A stretch of DNA of 64,000 nucleotides from Diphasiastrum complanatum. Its lineage: Eukaryota; Streptophyta; Lycopodiopsida; Lycopodiales; Lycopodiaceae. The notes under the pieces were generated by a model. It saw only the letters and a program-made list of their open reading frames with translations. It made no database searches and had not been told where the DNA came from. The stretch covers positions 74,807,521 to 74,871,520 of the forward strand of contig CM055096.1 in the NCBI GenBank assembly GCA_029204225.1. The letters run 5' to 3'. The position numbers and the translations under genes were made by a program. Numbering within the stretch: position 1 is the stretch's first letter; the number at the start of each line of letters is the position of its first letter. This document shows positions 55,212-64,000 of this stretch, piece after piece.

Positions 55212-55925
55212 TCAACCAGTAGGCTGCCAAAACTTGCGTAATCGACTGCCATTCACTGGGGTATCAAATCTTCGTCTATCAAAGTATTCCAAGACCACTA
55301 CTCCATAAGATATAATTTCTTTGACTCCGTATGATTCTTCACCGGTGAATTTCAATTTTCCTTTGATTAGTTTCGTTTTGTACGTCAAGGCAAGATCTCC
55401 TTCCTTCAGATCCTTCTTATGTAACCGATGATCGTGCCAAGCTTTGCAATGAGCTTTCTCCGTTGTTAGTGCATGAACTGCCATCAATCTACATAGTTTA
55501 TGTAAAGCCTCATGACTGAGTTGTAAAGATTTAGCATCATCCAAAAGTTCAGTAGCTGCTATTTGTAATGATGGAACCAAAAACTCAATTGGCATAATAG
55601 CATCTTGACCATAAACCAGTTGAAAAGGCGTTTGATTTGTACTAATTTTATAAACTGTTCGGAATGTCCGTAATGCAGCATGTAACCTATGTTCCCAATC
55701 CGATCGGCTTGCCTCAACTATCTTGGTCATGATACTACATAGAATCTTGTTTGAAGATTTTGCTTGTCCATTACCCCTCGAATAATACGGAGTACTACCA
55801 ATAGATAACAAAAAACTCTTCCATTAAACACTTGATTGTTTCATTGACAAAATGGGTTCCCCGATCGCTAATGATTTCAACTAGACAACCAAATTGAACA
55901 ATAACGAGAATGATTTCTTTCATTA
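55212..55925 (-). mobile_element. Athila/Tat-like gypsy integrase C-terminal fragment
   Basis: On the minus strand: CLVEIISDRGTHFVNETIK (second catalytic Asp, about 55,885-55,830), a frame shift near 55,810, then GSTPYYSRGNGQAKSSNK (the catalytic Glu of the usual GQAESSNK is replaced by Lys), LRTFRTVYKISTNQTPFQLV, YGQDAIMPIEFLVPSLQIA, and a C-terminal GDLALTYKTKLIKGKLKF...VNGSRLRKFW. RT and RNase H are absent. Confidence 0.87.
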
Positions 55926-56085
55926 TGGGAGTTTGCTTCCCTTAGTATCCTTTGACATGAAAAAGTATGCATGTGCAGTATTAAAAGATTGTATAGGTGC
56001 AATTTTAAGTTTTTGTGAAAGTTTGTGCAGGTTTTAAGAAATTTTATTTCTACTTTTTGTACTATTCGGAATGCATAAGGATACC

Positions 56086-56088
<3 letters not shown>

Positions 56089-56131
<43 letters not shown>
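56089..56131. repeat. (GA)21 microsatellite
   Basis: An uninterrupted GA run. Confidence 0.95.
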
Positions 56132-56133
<2 letters not shown>

Positions 56134-57817
56134 TGTGCTGCGTGTACTAGTTTAAATAGCTTAAATTGAAAAATAAAGGGGGTGCCACTTCCCATTGTGG
56201 TTTTAAAAATCTATCCATTCATGGGTTTGCTTTTGCTTATGGATCATGCAAACAAAAATGGCTTTTGCTTTTGCTTATGCCTCATGCATACAATGCATGA
56301 CTCTGTAATTATGGTTCATGCAAACAAAAATAAATTTTGCTTTTGCTTATGGCTCAAGCAGTGTTTGCATAACTTCATACTAATTTTGAAATGGCAATAG
56401 ATGCATGTTACTTTAGCCCTGAACTCAAATTTCAGCCTTAAAAATGAAGACCACCACCACATAATATCCTTCAACGTTGACTTTTTTTCAAACACCATTG
56501 ATCTCCTACCTCAACAGAGAGTATCGCCTTTGGAAGGCAAGGCCAAAAAGGAGAGGTGTAGCATGGATATTTAATTGCCACTTTCCATCAGATAAGCTTA
56601 TTTAATTTTCTTGTCAAGATTGAGCGAGGGTGCAATCATGCTTAATTTGTCATCCAACAAAGTAGGCACACAAAATTGTGACATGATTATCTATTATGTT
56701 CATGGTGTATTTTGGAGAGTTGGATGAGGGTGGGGCCTTGCCTACACCCTCAATCCCATCAAGGGATACTCTCCTCCCTTCCCACCTATATATGAAAGAG
56801 GTAAGCGTGCGCGTGCACACACACACACAATACGGTTCCCAGTTGTATTATGTGCAGCATTGCATATGCAACTAGACGCCTTTATATAGTTAACTATAAA
56901 CTTTAGGGGTGTGCTGCCCAATACGTAATGGATACCTTGTGAATATTATGCCCATTTTTAAACGGATTAAAAAGCAAAAAATATATGTGCTTTGGGCCGA
57001 GCTGCCGAACCGGGCAGAATGGCATGTGCCCGGGTGCCTTCCATAGTAAATAAAGGATGGTATCTAGTTGTTTGCTAAGAGGGTGGTTTGGACTCTCCCA
57101 AGGGGTCACTATGTGATATTTTAATGCAATTGGCCTTGCATTATCACACGTGATGGCTCTACTTTATATATAGAATGATCATTTGTCTTTGAAGTCCAAG
57201 GCCCACTAAATGTTTATGCGAGTGCAGATCATAAGGATTAAGCAGCTGCATGATGCAATCTCCATCATTTCAATTCCCTTTTGATCACCATCATTAAGGG
57301 AAGGAGTATTAAGGAAATGCACAGAATATTCTGATATCATCGAGCTTAGCATTAGTGTCAGCAGATTATACTATACAGGGATGCTGCACACGTTGAGGTT
57401 AGAAATATTCGAAAGTAATAGCTGCAATTTGATATTTCGGAAAGTGGGCGCTTTTGAGCATGCTTGATTCCGGACAATTACCTGGTTGCTCCTCCTCTTC
57501 AGTAATTTCGAGCTACATTGCAATACTAATCATGCAGTGCGATAGTGCTTCTTGTATATGTCATGATAAGCGAGACTCTTGAGTCTTTTGCAGCTATAGG
57601 AATACCACACAACCATACGTTCGCTCTCATTATTACTTTTTCTTCTCTTGTTTGTTCGGTCTCATCATTGTAGAATGCCATGTCACTCATGACTACTGCT
57701 ATTATAGAATGCAATAAGCTTGACAATCACTGTAGATATGAGCTACAGCAGAATATAATAAATGATTTGACAAGCTATAGTGGGGCATGTGCAACCACCT
57801 ATATTGATTCTCGGACT
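56132..57817. other. Intergenic, no gene found
   Basis: Contains degenerate repeats of GCTTTTGCTTATGG...CATGCAAACAAAAAT (about 56,222-56,345), a short CA run (56,814-56,829) and AT-rich sequence. Nothing coding is recognisable. Confidence 0.5.
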
Positions 57818-58243
57818 TCAAAAAGTGCTGATTAGTGACATGTGCTTTTCAAGCTCACTACTATCGGTGGACGCTGGGATGGGAATGCAAATTATGTTCT
57901 GACATAAAATTAGATGCCTGATTTGAGAAGGGCAGGCCCTTTCATGGATCTCATCATCACTATCTAGGAGATTATATGAGTCCGATCGAGGAAGTAAGTT
58001 GCCCTCTCTCTGGCCGAATTGTGAGGAGTTACCTCCCTCGGTTTGCAAAGTTGCTAAACAGCTGAGCCCGTGTGCCTTTGTGCCGATTTCAGATCTAAAG
58101 GCCGGCTGTTTTAGCTGATTCAGGCTTTTGCGATTAAGCTGCAACCTTTCTGCTATGGATCTTAACAACAGCTCAACCAATGCCACCGTTCTTGAAGTAC
58201 GTGATTGAAAACTAGATCGTCCATTGTGTTTGAAGTTCTGCAA
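57818..58243 (-). CDS. Unidentified coding-like segment
   Basis: A 141-codon minus-strand frame with protein-like composition: SRTVALVELLLRSIAERLQL predicts an amphipathic helix, followed by a polar region and an acidic SYNLLDSDDEIHERA motif. The coding-like part ends at about 57,918. There is no clear start or flanking splice consensus, so it may be one exon of an unrecognised gene or a fragment. I cannot assign a family. It lies 1 kb upstream of, and opposite to, the transporter gene. Confidence 0.3.
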   Translation of the reverse strand: MQNFKHNGRSSFQSRTSRTVALVELLLRSIAERLQLNRKSLNQLKQPAFRSEIGTKAHGLSCLATLQTEGGNSSQFGQREGNLLPRSDSYNLLDSDDEIHERACPSQIRHLILCQNIICIPIPASTDSSELEKHMSLISTF

Positions 58244-59305
58244 TACTATGTAATTAGAGTGATAGCTCTACTCACTTGCATTCTAGCAAGCTTAGAGATC
58301 GGTCTTGAGAAAATTATGCACAGCGATAACTCGTTTTTCTATCTTCTAAGGTCCAACAGTAACAACTTCTTAATGTCAGTAGGGAGGTAACGCGCTGCCT
58401 TTTAACTATAATCAGCAACAACTTTTTGGTTGACATTGTTTCTTTCCATCAGTTTTAAGTATACCATGTTACATTCCAGAAAAATGCTTTATGTCTCTTG
58501 TGTAAGAAAATCCGTCCACTGTCAACCCGAAACTCAGCTGCGAAACATATTTATAATGCTTGAAGGGCTTCCGCCTACTCAAGGAATTTCTCAATACAGA
58601 GGTTATGCGGAAATAGATGTAAAATAGTGGAGTTTTTAGTCATGGGAATGAATTTGAGATAAGGCTGCTGATAAAAACCAAAAGATGGTTACACCGACAA
58701 GTCTTTACTTTGGTGAAGACATCTCCAACTTTTCTGAGACTGCTCCGTCTTACATTTGATCTTTCAATAAAGTTATTATAGCTTATGAATAGCATTTTGT
58801 ACATCACATTTTGTATTTCACATACCAGGCTGAAACTCTTTGCTGATCCTTTCTAGAATCTAATTGCCATTGTGTACGCAAATTGGATGTTCATTTTCTG
58901 AAGAGTGTACTTAGAAAAGTTCAAAATGTTGAATTTCCATTTGAACAATCTTCAGATGGTTAGATTATTGAGTGACATAGTTATTGAAGTTTGAACTTAT
59001 CAACTTCCTGGAAAAGTGAAACAACAGCGCGTTATGTTACCAATGCATAGTTTTACTGATTATATCATACAAACATCTGGTCATGATGATTTGGACGTGG
59101 ATGAGATAGTTTTAAGAGCCGATCGATATATTTTCTGCAGTTGAGATTCTGGCATCTGTAAACCGATGACTGTGCAACAAATAACTGGCCTTTCTGGTTT
59201 CGTATGATCTGTAAACTATGAGAATGTATTTATACGTTGTACCGCCTATAATTGTGACAGGAAGATAACAGCAAACGTATTAGAGAGGACACGTTTGTTG
59301 TCCAA
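58244..59305. other. Upstream region of the NPF gene
   Basis: No coding sequence recognised. A TATA-like TATTTATAC lies at about 59,227-59,235, some 70 bp upstream of the proposed start codon, a plausible core promoter position. An alternative is a 5' UTR intron ending at GTGACAG (59,255-59,261). Confidence 0.4.
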
Positions 59306-62300
59306 ATGTCCCAGGCAGAAAAGCAGCAATATATTGCAGCTGATGAGGAGCATACACAGGATGGGAGTGTAGACTTCTTCGGCCAACCAGCAGTCAGGCA
59401 TAGACATGGTGGCCTTAAAACACTTCCCTTCACACTTGGTAGGCGACTCCACCTCTATCTCAGTTTATTCTTCCTCAGAAACTAAAATTGATGTAATTTA
59501 TTATCTTACAACTTGCTGCACCCCACTTTCTTTTTTTCAGAAACTAAACTTGCTATTCTTCTACTCACCAATTATTACATGGCAATCGGTATTAGTGTAG
59601 CATTGATATTATAAAAACTTGATAAAGAGAGTAGATCTCAGCCCAAATTACAGACTTCTCACATCCCCAACAAGAGACCATAAGCCTTTGAGGGGTCCAT
59701 GCCCAAAATGCAATGATGTAACACCTGCAACTACAACTGCCATGTCTTTACCTGATGTAAATGCTGTTGGGAATTTTAGGAATAGGGTAAGTATCTTGTT
59801 AGCGAAAATTCTCTCAAAGCCCAAAGTGTCTTTGTTAGGTGACTTGAAGTTGAAAAATATGTTGTATCCAGAGAAAAATGCTTTGATTAAGATCCTATTG
59901 AGTTGCAAGAGTTGGTTGCTTTTGTTTTGTTTTTTATTTCTCTATTTTCCAAAGTGCCTGCCATCGCTCCTCATGATCTTTTGGATAACCTTTTTAGCTT
60001 TGATGCCACAATGGGAAGCTAGTATGATGATTGGTCCAAAGGCAACATGCCTTTTATATTAGTTTGAGTTGAAATGTGAGAATTTTTAACTTCTGCCAGC
60101 CGGAATTTTTTATTCTTTAACATGCATGACAAAGATACTCGTGATCTTTCAAAGCAAATTTTTTTTCAATCGTTGTTCAAAAATAGAACTAGGGACCTTT
60201 GCCTTTGATTCTAGTAGGATGAAGAACACAAACCAAATATGAAGTTGATATAGATGTAAAAATGGATGCAAATGCACAATTCAACCATCACCTATTATGT
60301 AGATGCAGAAGCTTGTGTCATAAATGTATGTGAACTAAAGGTTTATCAAGCTATCATTATCTTATCCCTTTACTAACAATATTGCCCTTTATTGTTTTTT
60401 ATTATGCAATATCCCTCGCTATCAAATTGAGCCTTGATAAACTATTATGCAAAATTTCAAAAGTAAATTTTTAGAGATCCTAGGCATGTACAACACATCC
60501 TTAATCCTTAGAGAGGAATTCTGAATCCAAAAAGGACCCTATAAACAATGCTTTATTAACACAGATTACCAAAATAAATTCATTTTATGGCCAAATGCGT
60601 TTTTTTCTGCCCACACTATTTTTGATGCTTAAACATTCTATGTACATTATAGTTTGTCGTTCATTAAAAATAGTATAACGTTTAAACCATAGCTCCGATT
60701 GAGATGAAAATTAACCATTGGAAAGGGCTTGCGATAATTGGTTAAAAGGGTCCTTTATCTTTGCACATAAGAGGTATTGGATCTTTTGAAACTTTGACTA
60801 GCTATAACTTTTGAACGGTTGCTCGGAAGTAGTTCATGTAAGATACCGTTGGAAAGCTCTCGTCGACGAGTGCTTTCCAAGGGTATAATTTTTGTCTCAA
60901 TCAGAGCTACTTAAAAAGTTATAATTTTTTTTTTTAAAAATATGATACTATGGATAACATGTCATGCTTGTGGGATGTCCCATACGCAGAATGATAACGT
61001 AATTTCAATTTTAATGAACTACATTACATAGATTTCAAATTTGAGAGTTTTGATTGGTCCATGTGTAAGAAATATTTGAGAAAAAATATAAAGAGAATCT
61101 TTACAAGGGTCTTTTTTGGATTTAATTCTTGAGGGTCTTTTTTGGATTTAATTCTTGATGCTCTCGCAAGTAAGCCTTTTAGCAATCCTTCAATCTATAT
61201 CTCTCTTTTGCAACACTTTCCATAATAGGCTTCATGATAATCTTCAAAGTGCACGTCAGCATGATTTGAACTAGCAAAGTAAACATGAACAAGTGTTTAC
61301 ACAAATGATACCGTATGATCATGACAAACATAGTCAATTGATCACAAAACTTAACAGCACTACTTTATTATCTCTTTGTCATAAACTGTAGACATCATCC
61401 ATCAGCAGGCATTGGACACCCATTCACACACTATTTGTAGATATTTTGGGAATAGAAACATGCAAATGAGGTGGGGTTTGCTGATGGTCAAACGTCATAT
61501 AACTTAATCATATTGCAGGTGTTCAGTTTATGATCAATGCTTCAATGTATGCTGTTGTCACCAACATGATCCTATACCTGACAGAAAACCTGCACCAACC
61601 CAATGCTAAAGCAGCTACAGATGTGACTAATTGGAATGGATCGGCATTGCTTTTCTCAGTACTAGGAGCTTTTCTTGCAGATGGATATTTGGGGCGCTTC
61701 TGGACATCTGCTGGGTTCATTGCTGTATACTTCTGTGTACGTGTTTCTGGCATCAGCCATCTCTAGTCATATTCAGCAGGCAAACTCATTCAGTCATGAT
61801 TTTTGTAAAACTGTTGAAATATCTGATTCTCTTAAATCAATCAGTTTTTATACGTGTATGAATTGACTTCTACGTCACGTCAACTCATTTCAGGGAACGC
61901 TTTTAGCCACCTTTACTACTTCTTTGTCTTCCTTGAAGCCTCTGCCTTGTCCCCCTGGTTCTACGGCATGCTTGCCAGCCACAGGGGTTCGGAAAGAAGT
62001 GTTTTACCTAGCACTTTACATTCAAGCTATCGGATTTGGTTCATACCAACCTTGTAACATAGCCTTTGGAGCAGATCAGTTCGACGAAAAAGACGAGAAA
62101 GAAAGGAGACATAAAAGTTTGTTTTTCAGCCTAGTGTACGTGGCCAGCAGCTGTGGAGGGCTCATCGGCAACACATTTCTTGTATACCTTGAACAGAAAG
62201 TCAGCTACACGTGGGGATTCGCAGCATGCACTGGGCTTGCCGGCACGACGATACTGTTATGCTTTACAGGAATTCCACTGTTTCGGTATCAAAAGCCAGA

Positions 62301-63450
62301 AGGTAACCCATTAACTCGAGTATCGCAGGTTGTTGTTGCAACAATCAGGAAATGGAATGTAAAGTGCCCAGCGGATGAAAGTCAGCTATTTGAGACATGC
62401 TCAAAAGGATCTCGAAGACTGTGCCACACCCAGCACTTCAGGTATGTTATGTTTACTTCAGACTGGAGCATATTTCAAATCATGTTGCTACGAAGGTGAA
62501 AAGTCCTCATTTTAGATTGCAATAGCATCTGCTTAAAAGTAAGCATGTCCTCTCATTTCACAATGATTTGATTGTATCTGAGCAGGTTTCTAGATAGAGC
62601 AGCTTTCGTGTCAGAGAAAGATATTGTAGCAAAAGAGGAACGAAGAAATGGCTGGAGGCTTTGCACGGTCACACAGGTAGAGGAGGTAAAATTCCTGATG
62701 AGAATTCTTCCTATTTGGGCAAGCAGTATCTTCTACAGCACACTATACGTTCAGATACTGACGTTGTTCATCGAACAAGCATCGACTCTGGATCTTACTC
62801 TAGGAAGCTTGCAAATTCCAGCAGCATCTGTGAGCGTCTTTGAAACACTGAGTGTTTGTTTCTGGGCCTTTGCCTACGAGAAATGGGTGGTGCCATTAAC
62901 ACGCAGACTTACTGGAAATCCACGCGGCCTAAGTTTGCTTCAAAGGATGGGCACAGGAATGGTAATCGCAACAATAGCCATGGTAGCCGCGGCTGTATTT
63001 GAGATATTCCGACATAGAGCGATAAAAAAGCACCATCTTGCTACCGAAGATGGCAGTGCCGTGGTTCCGATCACATTTTTCTGGCTGCTTCCACAATATT
63101 TTTTGGTGGGTGCTTCCGAAGCCTTTGCATTTGTTGGACAGTATGAGTTTTTCTATGATCAAGCACCTGAGGGGATCAGAGGTGTAGGAAGTGCACTTCA
63201 GTTTACATCCATTGCACTCGGAAACTTTGTCAGTGGCCTTTTAGTGTCTATTGTAAGCAGTGCTACTAAAAGTAAGACTAGTGCTGGATGGCTAAGCAAC
63301 AATCTGAATTCTGGGCATCTGGATTATTTCTATTGGGTTCTGGTGATGCTAAGTTCTGTGAATTTTGCAATCTATGTCTTTTGTGCACGATCTTACAAAT
63401 ACTCACAGGCGAGTTACATTGAGCATTCGGATTCCACCATCGCACTCTAA
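59306..63450 (+). CDS. NPF (NRT1/PTR family) transporter, ExxER motif lost
   Basis: NPF proteins are twelve-helix major-facilitator carriers of nitrate, peptides, hormones or other metabolites. Exons inferred from borders and phase: 59,306-59,438; 61,519-61,736; 61,894-62,441; 62,586-63,450, giving 587 aa, a normal length, with no internal stops. Seen: VDFFGQPAVRHRHGG near the N-terminus; LYLTENLHQ; LGAFLADGYLGRFWT (about 93-107); ALYIQAIGFGSYQPCNIAFGADQFD; DRAAFV and WRLCTVTQVEEVKF in the central loop; PIWASSIFYSTLYVQILTLF; FFWLLPQYFLVGASEAFAFV; GQYEFFYDQAPEGIR; LDYFYWVL. In helix 1 the proton-coupling ExxER is QxxIN (Gln47, Ile50, Asn51). Thr107 aligns with the NRT1.1 phosphosite Thr101; the nitrate-contact His356 position is Tyr; the helix-10 Glu of SEAF is kept. 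First intron 2,080 bp. Subfamily and substrate not assignable. Confidence 0.92.
59439..61518 (+). other. First intron of the NPF gene
   Basis: Donor GTAGGC follows codon ACTTG; acceptor TTGCAG at 61,513-61,518. Gly45 is split across it. It holds a 147-codon random-looking frame (59,619-60,062), an AT-rich patch with TAGCTATAACTTTTGAACGG (about 60,801-60,820), and a 27-bp tandem duplication (GGGTCTTTTTTGGATTTAAT..., about 61,108-61,158). No mobile-element domain is recognised. Confidence 0.85.
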
Positions 63451-64000
63451 CTTGTTGTAAGGTACCTGTATCAAGGTCCTTGATGTATAATGCCGCAAAG
63501 GAAACACTTTCCATGTAATATTCGGAGATACCGATTTTGCTTATGCCCACTGAATGGATTGGATCAGAGAATCAAATAGTTGGCAGCCAAATTCGTGGTC
63601 TAGGCACATCATTAACTATGTTGAAACTCACTCCGCAGACAGCTTCATCTCGTGAGTGCTACTTGTAGCTTAAATTATGACATCTTCTGCAGAAGCGAAT
63701 AGCTTTTTATCCAAAAAGCAGACCTGATAAAGCTCTGAACATGGTCATTGATGCTCTATATATATATATTCTATTCTATTTATCAAAAGTTGCTCATCAC
63801 GAAATTCTTGAGGATTGTTTATGGTTTCAAAGAGAGCTATGTAGTTACCTTTTTTACATATATCATAGTGGTAGAGGTAGATTAGATGTTGCACATGCCA
63901 ACAAGCATAGCAACTCAAACAAAGGACAATGTAGAGAAAAGAACATAACCTACATACACTCAGTCTTTTTCATATGAATGTGTCAAACCGGTATTTAAAA
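63451..64000. other. 3' flank of the NPF gene
   Basis: Probable 3' UTR and intergenic DNA. A TA-rich stretch lies at about 63,756-63,778. No further gene. Confidence 0.5.

Noticed and set aside
59619-60062. 147-codon frame inside the NPF first intron
   Set aside because: Hydrophobic but not similar to any NPF region; the flanking exons join in phase without it.

Overview
This window is nuclear DNA of a land plant with a large, repeat-rich genome. Only two protein genes look intact. Both have plant domain architecture and clean GT-AG introns, one of them about 14 kb long. Most of the rest is old, nested and mutually truncated retroelements with plant-type Copia primer sites matching initiator tRNA-Met. 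Gene-poor spacing, decayed LTR elements and a giant transposon-filled intron fit a gymnosperm or fern better than a compact angiosperm genome, but the species cannot be settled from the sequence.

The first intact gene (+, coding 14,897-33,265, six coding exons, 1,225 aa by my splice model) is an FPA-like spen-family RNA-binding protein: three RRMs, a Gly/Arg-rich linker, a SPOC domain and a long Gln-rich tail. Its second intron (15,398-29,523) splits RRM1 from RRM2 and holds a hAT transposase remnant, at least two Copia elements (one inside the other), a chromodomain Ty3/gypsy element and a LINE. The second intact gene (+, coding 59,306-63,450, four exons, 587 aa) is an NPF (NRT1/PTR family) membrane transporter whose usual ExxER proton-coupling motif is replaced by QxxIN.

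Layout: 0.7-1.0 kb, a broken phytepsin-type aspartic protease fragment. 1.1-12 kb, Copia and gypsy debris, including LTRs facing each other in inverted orientation (8.0-10.9 kb). 14.6-33.5 kb, the FPA-like gene. 33.5-37 kb, unannotated intergenic DNA. 37-56 kb, a second retroelement cluster. In it, a complete 3.1-kb non-autonomous LTR element (42,474-45,573, target duplication TACTC) carries an uninterrupted 387-codon ORF that starts like a Copia gag but has no pol; it sits in the leader of another element whose LTR (40,918-42,258) has a polypurine tract on one side and a primer site on the other. 57.8-58.2 kb, an unidentified coding-like segment on the minus strand. 59.3-63.5 kb, the NPF gene.

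The two host genes show no sign of working together: one is a nuclear RNA 3'-end processing regulator, the other a membrane transporter. The clearest less-usual biology is the non-autonomous elements whose pol region is replaced by unrecognised ORFs, the ExxER-less NPF, and the FPA-like gene carrying a transposon archive in the intron between RRM1 and RRM2.
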